64,000 bases of DNA, from positions 38,128,045 to 38,192,044 of the forward strand of contig OY759221.1 of assembly GCA_963662175.1 (NCBI GenBank). The letters are read 5' to 3'. Under the pieces are notes generated by a model, which was given only the letters and a program-made list of their open reading frames with translations, ran no database searches and was not told the origin of the DNA. Numbering within the stretch: the stretch's first letter is position 1; every line of letters begins with the position of its first letter. Positions 10,815 to 21,678 of the stretch are shown piece after piece. The DNA is from Aradus depressus (Eukaryota > Arthropoda > Insecta > Hemiptera > Aradidae). The position numbers and the translations under genes were made by a program.

Positions 10815-11890
10815 CGATGTATAATTATTTATAGAATAATGACCCCAGTTATCGAAGTTGAATTTTGAGGAAAACGAACACAAATTTTAACTTTGAAAAT
10901 GTCTACTAAATTGCCAGTAAGGAATATTCTAACCAATTAGGACTTATATTGGCAAGTGACATACCTACTTATCGTGTCTTCAGGGGAGTATGTTTGATGG
11001 AAATACGTTGGTAGTTTCCCTAGATCTTGCTGATCTGGTGAGCGAATAATCATATCGTATAGAAATCTTCTAGAAGAAATATTAATAAAAAACAGTGTAC
11101 CTCCTGTGTACGAACGTATCTTCCTATTAATTTTGAATTAGGCGAGAAAGGATATTACTTTTATAATCAGTTTTATTTCTCTCTTTACTCAGAATCTAAC
11201 TAACATGGAACCCTCACGCGATACTGAAAAGACAAGTCTTGTATTATTTATACAGTTATGAATGCCTATTTAGAAAATTTTTAAAAAAATACTCCAAATT
11301 TTGTTTAGTATTGTCTAGGAACTAGTAGGTTACCTGCGTTGTTCTTGCGACAACAACAGCTAAATCATACTTTATAATATTTGAAAATTGATTTTTATCC
11401 AGGAACCATAGACCAGTGTGTTTTGAGCTAAGAGCCTCTTAATTCAAAAATATCGTTCAAAATTCTTTAAATTTGCAGTTACTCTTATATCTTAAGTTTG
11501 GGAAAACAATGTAATAAATAAAAACAAGGAACTTAACTTTTATATTGTCTAATACAACAAAAATATAGTAATAATCTTTATTGACAGGTCCGAGCCCAAT
11601 ATACAATTTGTTTAGTATATATATAAAATATATATTTATATATTTAAATAAATTAGCTAACAAAAAAAAAACATAAATGCATACAGATATATTAACATTA
11701 TCTCTGTATACAAATAATAATAATTGAGTAACATTAAATAATAATAAAATTTAACAGGAAATAAAAGCTTTATTTTAAATAAAATGTATTTATAAATTTG
11801 ATACAATGATACAATTCAATAAAAATTTTAGAAGAAAAAAAATATATACTTGTAAAATAGCTAATAATAGAGAAGTAGTAAAAATAAATT
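10815..11890. other. Beat intron, no further gene
   Basis: AT-rich intronic sequence. Around 11500-11600 is AACTTTTATATTGTCTAATA, the end signature of a foldback-type family also seen inverted at 56.3-57.1 kb. No exon could be placed. Confidence 0.35.
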
Positions 11891-11894
11891 AAAT

Positions 11895-11970
11895 TAATAA
11901 AATATACACAAAAATAAATAAAATATACACAAAAATAAATAAAATATACACAAAAATAAATAAAATATAC
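11895..11970. repeat. 21-bp tandem repeat
   Basis: The unit ATAAAATATACACAAAAATAA repeats about 3.5 times with no differences. It is a simple intronic minisatellite. Confidence 0.85.
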
Positions 11971-12084
11971 CGGTTTCTATTAGAAATAAACATGTTCTTT
12001 GTTTTTATATATTTTATTAGTTTTCTACTGTATCAACAATGATAGCAAAAATGTATTCGGTCATTAGCTACATATATAATGTTA

Positions 12085-12265
12085 TAACAAATTTCAGGCT
12101 GAGAAATCAGGTAAGAAAAGAAGTTTGAATTTCAACTTGCAAAACTGACATAGTTTATAACTAAGCCTACGATGGTGTAAAGCCATAACTAGTTATGTAG
12201 AACATTTTTGTAAAACAGACGGTATTTCATATACAAAAAAAGTTTGTTTTATTTATATAATGTTA
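12085..12265 (+). repeat. Diverged foldback-arm copy
   Basis: It matches the right arm of the 51.5-kb foldback: AAACTGACATAGTTTATAAC, CTACGATGGTGTAAAGCC, TTTTGTAAAAC and AAGTTTGTTTTATTTAT. The hammerhead-like core is decayed (CTACGAT and no GAAA). Confidence 0.55.
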
Positions 12266-12279
12266 CAAGTATTACGCTA

Positions 12280-12660
12280 ACTTTATTTATCCACCAATCC
12301 CCCTCCTCATTGTGTATCGACCAATGAGGAAGGGTTTAGCAGCACTGTTCCATTTAAAAGAGCTGAATTAGCATTCTATATAATATATGTTTTTCTATGC
12401 TAATATCCTCTCTACAGGGTAGGCAGGAAGGTTATTGCGGTTATAAAGTTTACGAGCAGCCCTCCCGCCAGGTGCCGCTAAAATCTCCTCCCCCTTTATA
12501 ATAAGATTTTTAAATTCAGTACTTCCTTGCCCTTCCTCGTCCTTTAGAGACACATCTAACTTTTCAGTGTTCTCCGCAGAGATTCCCCCAAATGTCAGCC
12601 CCATACGTATCTTTTATGATGCTCATATCTGCTGGAAACTGGTTAAAATTTAATATTTTT
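12280..12660. other. Unexplained open stretch and hairpin in beat intron
   Basis: At 12300-12340 the strands of CCCTCCTCATTG and CCAATGAGGAAGGG form a hairpin. A 69-codon minus-strand frame (12395-12604, with GGRAARKLYNRNN) has no splice context or motif I recognise. It may be a decayed transposon. Confidence 0.25.
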
Positions 12661-13004
12661 AAGAACGTTCTGAATACAGAAGAGCTTATTCGCAACGTCA
12701 GCTTCATTAGCGTATTCAAAAGTTTTTTTGGGGGACATCTAACAGGATAAAATTTAGAAATGTTGCCTTGATATGAATTTAAAAGTTATGGTTATCACTA
12801 ATCACATGTGTGTCAGACTCTTGCATGACATGTATCTAATTTATGAGGTATATGTATGCATACATTTTTAAGATGTATTCTATTACCATTTTATGGTTTA
12901 ATAGAAATGAGTATTATTACTAATATTATAACAAGGAAATGTTATAAGAATGTCGGATGTTTTAAGCCATTTTTTAAATATAATTTTTTTTTTTTATTGT
13001 TCAG

Positions 13005-13224
13005 GTAAAAGGTTGGATTGGTATGGAAACTCGAGAAGAAGGCCCAGGGCTGACCGAGATCGAACTGGAGGCTCGATCGAGTCTGTTCCGAGAGGGGAAG
13101 TTGCGACTTCGATGTTTGGCCACCCAGTTCAGCCTGTACAGACGAAGTGCCGAAGTGGACCTGCAGGAAGATACACCTCAACTGGCACATGTCATGGGGC
13201 CCACACCACCACTCCCCGTTATCG
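13005..13224 (+). CDS. Beat-family Ig protein, penultimate exon
   Basis: Bounded by TTGTTCAG and GTAAAG, phase 0 in, phase 1 out, with 73 codons. It encodes the rest of the second Ig-like domain: a basic start (VKGWIGMETREEG), LFREGKLRLRCLATQFSLYR with the F-strand cysteine, and a tail ending in PPLPVI. The R-L-R-C-x-A-T pattern followed by LY is characteristic of Beat proteins. The cysteine should pair with the one in the preceding exon. Confidence 0.88.
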
Positions 13225-13653
13225 GTAAAGTATCATATTTTCTACGTATGTACAATCGACTCCGCTTAATTAGGAAACAACGGGGAAAAAATGTTGTCCC
13301 AATAAACCGGATATCATGAATAAACCCAAAAAAAATATCTAAATGCACCTATTGACTCTCAAACATGTGAATTTATTACAGGGGTTTAAATAAAACAATA
13401 CATAATCAATAAAACAAATAGCGAATTTATTTTGTAGGTAGACATATAATATGTATATGTATGTACATATGTAATTAAGTATGTATGTAAAAACAAGAAA
13501 AACAAAACGTTATAAAAATTTAATTGACTCAGCATTAACAAAATTGGTGCACAAAATAAGGGCGTCTAAAGGACTTCCCTCATTTCAATAGAAAAAAAAT
13601 TGTCTTAACTTCCCGATGCAGTTTAGTGCTTCTGGCAAAGAAACGGGTATAGA

Positions 13654-14446
13654 CAGGCCCGGATTTACCATGCAGGCAGAGTAGGCAGTTGCCTAGGGCG
13701 GCATATTTTGGCGGAAACTTTGAAAACTTGTTATATTCGTGTTAATTGAATTTCTCGCCTATTTCTTTGGCACGCGTACCAGCATTATAAGTGAAAAATT
13801 CCCGAATCGAGAAAAGACTCGATTTATACAAGTCTCGATATTGGCCTAATATCGAATATTCGATAAGTTTCTGTATCTTAAAAAATTCTCCTATGGATCT
13901 GCTCAAATTACTAAGAAGCAATGAGCTCCACACAGTTTTTCCGAATGTTGATATAGCGTACCGAATGCTCGTTTGCACACCCGTATCAAATTGTAGCGCT
14001 GAACGATCATTTTAGGTATTGCGGCGAGTGAAAAACTACTTGAGATCAAAACTGGTTGCAGAACGATTAAACGCACTCGCTTTGTTAACTATAGAGTCAG
14101 ATTTGCTTATGTCTTTAGATTTTGATTCCATTATCGATGAGTTTGCCATCCGAAAATCGAGACGTAAAAATTTCAACCAATAAGCAATAATTTCTCTACA
14201 AAAAAAAATCGCATACATAATGGTAATTGTTGAATGATGTCATATACTTCATGATTATAAGGATACTGACAATAATAAAATAAAATATTTGCTCTCAGAC
14301 CGGTGCATATTATTTATTGAAAAACTTTTCGTACCAAACTTATTCCACCATTGAGGAACTATTGAGGGGCAGGGGGGGGGGGGGGGGGGGGGGGGCGGCA
14401 GTTTTCGCAACTGCCTAGGGGCGCCAAATTTCTAAATCCGGGCCTG
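13654..14446 (+). mobile_element. hAT deletion derivative inside the Tigger remnant
   Basis: It begins CAGGCCCGGATTTA and ends TAAATCCGGGCCTG as inverted repeats. It is flanked on both sides by the 8-bp duplication GGTATAGA. Inside is the hAT C-terminal dimerisation region in one frame with a premature stop: VSNCSAERSF near 14000, then a stretch with KNYLRSKLVAERLNALALL. The body of the transposase is gone. A 24-base G run lies near the right end. Confidence 0.9.
14372..14395 (+). repeat. Poly-G tract
   Basis: There are 24 consecutive G within the hAT right end. It could form a quadruplex, and its length in the assembly is uncertain. Confidence 0.9.
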
Positions 14447-15009
14447 GGTATAGACTCGGATTCTTCGGGGTCGGAATCAAGATTTTCAGCGTCTTGTAGG
14501 CGTTCTTTCATTTCATCGAGATATCTCCATCAAGATTTTCGTCGCACCAACTTACATTTTTGTCTAAATCCATAGATTCCTCTTTCATTACAATTTTCGG
14601 ATTGAGGTTTTTTGCTTTTACCAATCCCCGTTATGTTCGTACAATATAAGCAGTTATTCTTTCCATAGCTTTTTTTAAACCTGCTAAATTGTCTTTCTTA
14701 AAACAAAGAGAACCGTCTGGAGCCGCTCTGTAAAACAGTCCCGTCTCATCAGCGTTGTAAATGTTTTCCGGTGAAAATTCGTTCATAATTTCCACTTAGC
14801 AGACAAAACATCCGCACTCGCTGTTTCCCCATGAACTTTTTTTAATTTAATGCGTCTTTTTTTCCAACGAGAGAACGATCCTTCGGTCGCCATAAAATTT
14901 CATGCTTCTGGTCAAGCTTCTTTCCAAACTTTCGGCTTTCCATTTTAACGTTATTGGTGCTATCCTCGTCGAGTTTCTTTTTTATTTTTATTTGTTTTAC
15001 CTCTTTTAT

Positions 15010-15835
15010 TTTAAGTTTTCTTTTTATTCATTTACCATCATTTATTTTGTACATATTTTTATTTTTATTTTTGTGAGTTTGCTATTATTATGTACTAATT
15101 TTTATTTTTATTTTTGTGTGTTTGCTATTATTTTGTACATATTTTTATTTTTATTTTTGTGTGTTTGCTATTATTATGTACTAATTTTTATTTTTATTTT
15201 TGTGTGTTTGCTATTATTTTGTACATATTTTTATTTTTATTTTTGTGTGTTTGCTATTGTTTTGTACATATTTTTATTTTTATTTTTGTGTGTTTCCTAT
15301 TATTTTGTACATATTTTTTTTTTTTTTTTTGTGAGTGTTTGCTATTATTTTGTACATATTTTTATTTTTATTTTTGTGTGTGTTTGCTATTATTTTGTAC
15401 ATATTTTATTTTTGTGTGTGTTTGCTATTATTTTGTACATATTTTTTTTTTATTTTTGTGTGTTTGCTATTATTTTGTACATATTTTTATTTTTATTTTT
15501 GTGTGTTTGCTATTATTTTGTACATATTTTTATTTTTATTTTTGTGTGTTTGCTATTGTTTTGTACATATTTTTATTTTTATTTTTGTGTGTTTCCTATT
15601 ATTTTGTACATATTTTTTTTTTTATTTTTGTGAGTGTTTGCTATTATTTTGTACATATTTTTATTTTTATTTTTGTGTGTGTTTGCTATTATTTTGTACA
15701 TATTTTATTTTTGTGTGTGTTTGCTATTATTTTGTACATATTTTTTTTTTTTTTGTGTGTGTGTTTGCTATTATTTTGTACATTTTTTTTTTTTTTTTGT
15801 GTGTGTTTGCTATTATTTTGTACATATTCATTTCG
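15010..15835. repeat. T-rich 43-bp minisatellite with higher-order period
   Basis: The unit is about 43 bp (TTTGCTATTATTTTGTACAT plus a run of ATTTTTATTTTTGTG). Variant units (TTGCTATTGTTTTG, TTTCCTATTATTTTG, GTGAGTGTTTGC) recur about 300 bp apart. This gives roughly two copies of a seven-unit higher-order repeat, then decay toward the right. Long hydrophobic open frames in three plus-strand frames arise because the unit lacks stops; they are not genes. Confidence 0.9.
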
Positions 15836-16081
15836 TTTTTGCTTCTTATTATTTATTTTAAATATTTTGTATTACTTATCATTTTATCATTCATTCTTAT
15901 GGCCAACACTTCTGCTTACTGTTTTTTTGCAAGTTGTAAAATAATTGAAAACGAAAAAAATATATATAACAATTATCTTTTTAAAGTTCTTGCTACCTAC
16001 AAAGGTTTTTGAATGTTGATAATCAAAGTTGAGGATTGTGAAATGGTGTATAATGTACACAGTAAAATAATATAAATTACA

Positions 16082-16415
16082 GAGGGCGCTGGTAGCTCAG
16101 TGGTATGCGTGCTTGTCTTCTGAGATCAAGATCGTGGGTTCGAAACCCGACCGAGGCCCTTAGTTTATTATATCTGAGAGGTAAAATAAACTTAAGCACG
16201 CCGTCCATCGGATGGGACGTTAAGCGATGGTCCCGAGCCTGTACGATGTCAGGTACTCGTTGAAGACCCTTACCCTAGGTGAATAAAAATTCAGGGTAGG
16301 CAAAATGTAGGACTCATGTCCACCAGAGTGACAAAAGATCGCTCTGGTAGTAGGCGATATGACCGCGTAGTTAAAGCCCGGGCATGAATCATAAAACCTA
16401 ACCTAAACCTATAAA
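16082..16415 (+). mobile_element. SINE family 1, full-length, plus
   Basis: This is a reference-quality copy. It has the head AGAGGGCGCTGGTAGCTCAG with an A box, the B box GGTTCGAAACC, the body with GGATGGGACGTTAAGCGATG and the end GCCCGGGCATGAATC. The tail AAAACCTAACCTAAACC follows. It lies in the last beat intron in the sense orientation. Confidence 0.9.
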
Positions 16416-16591
16416 TTACGTCATATGTAAAATAACTAACTTTGACTACTTCAATACTGACAAGAAAGTCATAAATCTATGTTATTGATGAAATGAAAAT
16501 GATAATGTCATCATTGGAAAGTAATTAGTGTCCTCATCAATTTTCAGACTGAATCCAATCATTTATTTTATTTTTTCTATTTTTGTTTCAG

Positions 16592-16680
16592 AGCTCAACA
16601 GTAGTGGAGTATCAAAATTTCGCCCTACATTATGGCTGACAGCAATTATTCTCTTCACAACCTGGATCCCTCCAAGATAA
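16592..16680 (+). CDS. Beat-family Ig protein, last coding exon
   Basis: Preceded by TTTTTGTTTCAG; the first two bases complete a split Glu codon from the previous exon. It reads 29 codons to TAA. The last residues include PTLWLTAIILFTTWIP followed by PR and the stop. This short hydrophobic C-terminus with almost no cytoplasmic tail fits a GPI-anchor signal or a single membrane anchor, as in several Beat paralogues. Phase agreement across three exons strongly supports the model. Confidence 0.85.
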
Positions 16681-16696
16681 CTAACTTTTGCAAAAT

Positions 16697-16764
16697 AATA
16701 AATTTTTCATCTTTTATTTGTGTAAATATAAATAAGATATATAATTTTTTTTTTTTTTAATAAA
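16697..16764 (+). promoter_or_regulatory. Candidate polyadenylation signals of the beat gene
   Basis: AATAAA occurs 17 bases after the stop codon and again at 16759-16764. The second gives a more usual 3' UTR length. Which is used cannot be told from sequence. Confidence 0.4.
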
Positions 16765-16923
16765 GACCTAGAAAATGTAAATATAAAAGATAATCATTAA
16801 AGAAAATAATGTATACGATGTTTTTGTTTAAATTGTTTATAAATCAAATATTTATAATAGTAAAAATATGTACATATGATATGGAAGTGTCTTTGGACAT
16901 GAGACATTTTGGAGGGTTCAGAC

Positions 16924-17451
16924 CATGTATGGGCAACCTTTGACATGTTGCGGGGCAAACTTAAGTGTGCAAATACGTTCGCGGGCCGCGTAGATGGTTC
17001 AAAATAAAATAACGTCTGACTTTAAAGTAGTGTTCATAATTTTTAGCGATAGATATAGATGATAACTTTCATCATTGAAAAGAACTGTTCGCATTTATAA
17101 GTACTGCCAAACGCACATATCAAACTTCTTGCGAATTTTCTAAGCTGCGGAAAATGGTCTTCTTCGAGGTATTTTTTGTAGAAATCGCGCAACTCCACGT
17201 CTTCAAATTGTGAGTGAGTTTTCTTAAATCTCGATCAACTGGATTAGCAAATAAATTGAAACAGTCTTCCATGTTTTTGAAATCGCCAAATCTGCCGCAG
17301 GAGCAAGCGACAAACCCCATCCTACTCGATCTTCCTAATTTGGAGTGAGTGTAAGTAGTGTAATATTATTATTTTTTTTTTAATTGGGTTTTTCAAAATG
17401 TCTCGGGAGCCGGACCAAATCTTACAGCGGGCCGGTTGTTGCCCACATATG
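16924..17451. mobile_element. hAT deletion derivative
   Basis: Terminal inverted repeats are CATGTATGGGCAACC and, reversed, CATATGTGGGCAACAACC. The flanks GTTCAGAC and GTTTAGAC agree at 7 of 8 bases, as expected for an old 8-bp target duplication. On the minus strand a piece of transposase is visible (MEDCFNLFANPVDRD). GGGCCGCG and GGGCCGGTTG-type subterminal motifs match the ZBED/GTF2IRD2-like hAT group. Confidence 0.75.
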
Positions 17452-17459
17452 GTTTAGAC

Positions 17460-18390
17460 TGTTTTTGAAAAAGTCTACATTTGTGCTTCCTCCATGTTAT
17501 CAGGGAAATAAAAATGTACAAATTGTTTCGGCGAAAATGCCATCGTAAAGACTTATCACAACAGAGAGTAAATAGAAAATGAAGTAAGTTACCGTTAAAG
17601 ATTCTAGCCAGGTGACAGAGCGATTATGGAAAAAAACATTACATTTGTAAGCTCGATCAAAAAAGATACCTACCAAGAATTTGTTCAAACAAGAAAAATA
17701 TAAACTCCATGTAGCAATTCATAGACGGTACTATTTTTCAAACGAACGTACAAAATCGCATTAAAAGAACAACTACTGCCCTCGAGCTGTCAATATCGTA
17801 AATAGACTTGTGACACAATTCTACCACACAGATAAGACTTCAAATCAAAAAGAGTCATTTTTTTGAGTTGTGCTAGTATTCTTCTGGGAGAGCTGTGCTC
17901 TAAGCAATTTGTAAGAACTTGGGCATAGGAATAACTGGTATGGTACAGTCACTTCGAAAAACCGTAAGTCGAGGTGTAGAGAGAAGGTTATCCCTACTGA
18001 TGTTTAGTGAGGAACACATTTTGACTGAGAGGATACAAAATACGGATTAGTTACAACAAGTAGGTGGTCCTGTCAATTTCAACCTGTGCCAGTTTTCTCC
18101 ATGTACTAAGGCTAGGGTTTTAAGTGTCGAGGAACTTTCAATGGGTCTATAATCCTGTTATACATACATAATCATCATATATTACATATGATATCATATA
18201 TGACAGAGTGTCTCATGTATAACGATACTTCTAACCTGTTATAAATAAGCATATTTTCTTTTACATTTTTAAATAGTGTTTTAACAATGTCGGACTAAAT
18301 AAATATATATATAAATGTTTTAAATATGTAAATATTGTACATATATATGTCATTTATGTAAAATTATTATTAAATTAATAATAAGATTAT
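17460..18390. other. Intergenic, no feature recognised
   Basis: This is AT-rich sequence between the convergent beat and LRR genes. No exon, SINE or LINE motif was recognised. Confidence 0.35.
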
Positions 18391-18394
18391 ATGT

Positions 18395-19150
18395 ATTTTC
18401 CAAAGAGTACCCAATATACTCGAGAAACTTTTGAGACCCAAATTACATTAATGGGTTGTGGAACTTCTAAAAAAAATATGGCCAGGGTTTGTCTCCAAAT
18501 TTATTATTATATATAACTTACATATCGCCCATCTCGGGCATTTTGAGTGTATTTTAGTTTATAGTTTAAATTACACATAGAATTTCCAGTTCATTAAACA
18601 ATTTGTACAACAGAAATCCATATTAATTGGTTAAAATAAGTGTAAAATTAAAAGGTGAGAGATCCAAAATGTATATTTAACAACTCTGGGTGAGGCTGAG
18701 CCCAGTTCAGCCAAAATAATTGTTTGCCAAAAAAATATAGTTAGGTGAGGAAAAATCTGAGGTTCATACGCACGCCGTAAAAGTCTATAGAAATGTGGAA
18801 ATCGGACAATAATTCAAGATTGAGTTTTCACCTACCAGAGCGCTCTTTCGTCACTCTGGTGGACATGAGCCCGACTCTATTATGGGAGTCCTAAATTTTG
18901 CCTATCCTAAAGACTAGATGCAGACTTTTTTTTCTCTAATTAATATAGTTTTTTGTTTGACAAACCATTTAATGAACTAACGTTTACGGGACTTACTTAA
19001 ATCTTGACTTGTTATAATTGTAGACACCGTGTAATTTAAACTATATACAAATGTACACTGAATATGTCCGAAATGGGCGAAATATAAGTTGTACATTAAA
19101 ATAAAATATATTTGGAGACGGAACCTGGCCTTATTCTTTGGAAGTTGTAT
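18395..19150. mobile_element. Inverted-repeat element (MITE-like)
   Basis: The left arm (about 18399-18575: TTCCAAAGAG, GTCTCCAAAT, ATCGCCCATCTCGGGCAT, AGTTTAAATTACAC) reappears reversed at about 19020-19145. The arms are 130-175 bp and moderately diverged. No transposase is encoded, and the superfamily could not be assigned. Confidence 0.6.
18833..18915 (-). mobile_element. SINE family 1 fragment, minus
   Basis: It matches the reversed segment CCAGAGCGCTCTTTCGTCAC...GAGCCCGACTCTATTATGGG. It is truncated on both sides and lies between the arms of the surrounding inverted-repeat element. Confidence 0.7.
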
Positions 19151-19439
19151 GTATTATTAAATGCGTAATTCTTTGTAAGAAATCCTTTTTTTTTGTTCTA
19201 GACAACCCTTTTATGTTGTTTTTTATTATTTTTTTTACCGTTAATGCAGTGTCGAAATATTTTGATGAATTGTTTAACTAACATAATGCAAAGGTAATTA
19301 TTTAATTGCATCCATTTACATGAAATTCTTTATTGATATTACTAATTTGTTTGTATATACAGAGTATGGCTTTGGGGAAAATATGACTAGCGGAGGGATA
19401 AAAAGGGTATGACAAATAAACAATTGTTGGATATTAACA

Positions 19440-19735
19440 CTTTTTACTATCGGTAAAGAATTCGATGTTGTGTTTTCAACAGAATTTTATGTTTTCCAAC
19501 CTCCAGATTCCAAATATAAAAAAATATATATTGTCTGTATGTCTGTCTGTAAACACAATAACTCCCGATCTAATGAATGTATCAACACGAAATTTTATAT
19601 ATTAATTCAGAACCCTCTAACGACGACATCTATTGGTTTCGACACAAAATTGAATATGAGGATACAGGAGAGCGAAAAGTTAATTCATTAATGCGTTCTG
19701 GGGAAGCACATTGCCGGTGATTCACCGACAATTTT
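19440..19735 (+). repeat. Interspersed family R copy
   Basis: It runs from the head (CCAACCTCCAGATTCCAAAT) through AACTCCCGATCTAATGAATG. It ends GGGAAGCACATTGCCGGTGA TTCACCGAC plus a T-run, with fewer internal units than the 28-kb copy. Confidence 0.7.
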
Positions 19736-19739
19736 TTTT

Positions 19740-20090
19740 ATTTTAATTTTAATATTTACAGTTTGTAGAAACCATACAATTTCATGACAAGGATGAATAA
19801 TGTTCGATAATAAGTAAATTCAAGAAGAAAAATAAATATCTGCGTACCATCCTCATTCCTTCCACCATCTCGCGTTGACAAAAGGAATTTTAAGGTAATT
19901 GTGGAGTGTGAAATCGATAACATAGAAGGGAGCATCGACAATTTTTTCTTAAGACTTTGGTTTGAAGGGACTATACAGTCTTATTTTCGCAGTAAACTCA
20001 TTTTCTTCAATCAATTTTAGACTATTTAAACGTGAAATAGACTTATATTCTTTCCTGCACAGAATGGGAGGTAAATAAAAAATTCATTTT
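19740..20090. other. Intergenic, nothing recognised
   Basis: AT-rich unique sequence without exon or repeat signature. Confidence 0.3.
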
Positions 20091-20135
20091 TGACGTTTTT
20101 TGAAATATTGTTATTGCACATAAAAAATATGTACA

Positions 20136-20174
20136 TAAACTACCGATTTCGGCATTACACCTTCGTCAGGTTTA
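20136..20174 (-). ncRNA. Hammerhead-like motif, copy 2
   Basis: On the minus strand: TAAAC, CTGACGA, extra A, GGTGTAATGCC (stem GGU/GCC with a wobble), GAAA, TCGGTA, then GTTTA. The outer strands TAAAC and GTTTA pair perfectly over five bases. The core is intact apart from the extra base, which here is A rather than T. Confidence 0.45.
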
Positions 20175-20292
20175 GTTAACTAAGAAAAGTTTGCTGAGTT
20201 CAAACCCAAGGAAGGGGTTGGAATTTTCTTGTCTTTACAGTTAGAAATTTTGGTTCTGAAATATATATTTCCTTTTTTTGTCAAACTTCACT

Positions 20293-20415
20293 ATATTCTT
20301 AAATACTCGACTAGTTTCGCCGTGTTAAGGCATTATCAAAAGTCACTTACAAACTTTTGTGACTCTTGACTCTTGATAATTAACACGGTGAAACTAGTCG
20401 AGTATTTAAGAATAA
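20293..20415. repeat. Foldback hairpin with recurrent flank module
   Basis: TTAAATACTCGACTAGTTTC...GTGTTAA on the left pairs with TTAACACGGTGAAACTAGTC on the right. It is preceded by TTTGTCAAACTTCACTATA, as in the 59-506 and 29.25-kb foldbacks. It is followed (20427-20458) by the CACAAAGTCAATCTGGAAACC module. Confidence 0.75.
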
Positions 20416-20579
20416 AGTAAAGTAGCTTCACAAAGTCAATCTGGAAACCATAAATTAGTTTTACCACTGTTATTGAAAAAAGGAAAGTAGTAAATATTTC
20501 AGAATAAATTCTTAACTGTAAAGCCACGGAAATTCTAACCTCTTCCTTACCTATCTGATGTACCTATAAAAACGGTTTG

Positions 20580-20765
20580 CAGCAAACTTATCTTAGATTA
20601 TAACTAAACTTGACGATGGTGTACTGTCAAAACCGATAGATAATGTATACTCTTTTTATTTGTAGTATGGAGAATATTTCAAAAATACATTTTTTTTTTT
20701 TTTTATTTATTTATTACAATTTTCCACAAGATGTCCGCCTTTCTAAACTTAGATGATATACCCTT
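20580..20765 (+). repeat. Diverged foldback-arm copy
   Basis: It shares AACTAAACTTGACGATGGTG, AAAACCGATAG and the downstream TTATTTATTTATTACAATTT / ATGTCCGCCTTTCTAAACTT tail with the 51.5-kb element. The ribozyme-like core is mutated (TTGACGA, CAAAA). Confidence 0.6.
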
Positions 20766-20769
20766 CTTT

Positions 20770-21675
20770 CCTTTCATTAACCATTTATTGTATAACGTCC
20801 AAAACTATTACTGAAGAAAATATGTATTGTTACTTAAATACTATTTCTTACTACTAATCTCATTGAACCTATTTGTTTTTCTTACTCAATTTTGAATATT
20901 ATTATATTCTGTTTTCTTTTTTTTTTTTGTAAATAGAAAAATTGATTGAATTTAACCAGTTTATTCCCTCGATATATCTACTTTGTAAATAATGCCATGA
21001 AAATAGAATATGTCTTATTATATGTTGTAAATATATGTATATGTCTGAATACATAATCGGACACATTATGCTTGAGTCCAACTTTGTAGCAATTTTCGCT
21101 AATATCATGATGGTCAATAGGAACCATTACCAAAAAAAAAAGTGTTAACATTATTTTTTAGTATTTATTTATTGTTATTGTAATGTATTTATTTTCAGAT
21201 ATATTATTCATTTTCTATACATACCAATGAGATTGTACAAGTAAGCCTAGAACAAATGGCTTCAACTATGCGTGTATATCGGTTGTAAAAAATAAAATAA
21301 ATAAAATTATGTTTTGCTCAAATTATCACTTGCTCAGTCAATATCTGAAAAGAAGAACATTACAGTTGTGAATATGTTAGTTGGGAGTTATTTTAAGGCA
21401 ATGTTGGCGTTTATGAAGTTTATCAAACAGATATCGATAGCTTAATTTTACATAGTTTTGCATTTATTACATAAGGAATATTTTTTTAGATCCAGATATA
21501 AAAACACTGTCTGTGTGTGATTGGAAGACGCAAGATGAGTAATGAGGGGGAAAGTTTTTTCTTAAAACTCTGTTTCTATGAAAATCTTTAAAAATTATGT
21601 GAATTATAACCAGGAAACCTATTTAAATTGTTGTTATTTTATTTAATTATTTATATATATAATATATTATTATAG
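20770..21675. other. Intergenic, nothing recognised
   Basis: AT-rich unique sequence; the 71-codon minus-strand frame has no motif or splice support. Confidence 0.3.
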
Positions 21676-21678
21676 CAT

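Larger units (their letters stand above)
13565..14945 (-). pseudogene. Tigger/pogo-type transposase remnant, split by a hAT
   Basis: Read on the minus strand from about 14945 down: a CENP-B-like DNA-binding stretch (FSRWKKRRIKLKKVHGE), then IYNADETGLFYRAAP. That last motif is the hallmark around the first or second Asp of pogo/Tigger DDE transposases. After the hAT interruption it continues as PVSLPEALNCIGKLRQFF, the usual C-terminal helix region. Frames are broken and no complete catalytic triad can be read. Confidence 0.75.

Noticed and set aside
12395..12604. 69-codon minus-strand frame in the beat intron
   Set aside because: Composition is plausible for protein, but there are no acceptor/donor signals at its borders and no recognisable family; reported only as an unexplained stretch.
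14902..16012. Three long hydrophobic open frames (up to 276 codons, FYFYFCVFAIILYIF-like)
   Set aside because: They are translations of the stop-free 43-bp T-rich minisatellite. The same low-complexity peptide appears in all three frames, with no start context or homology.
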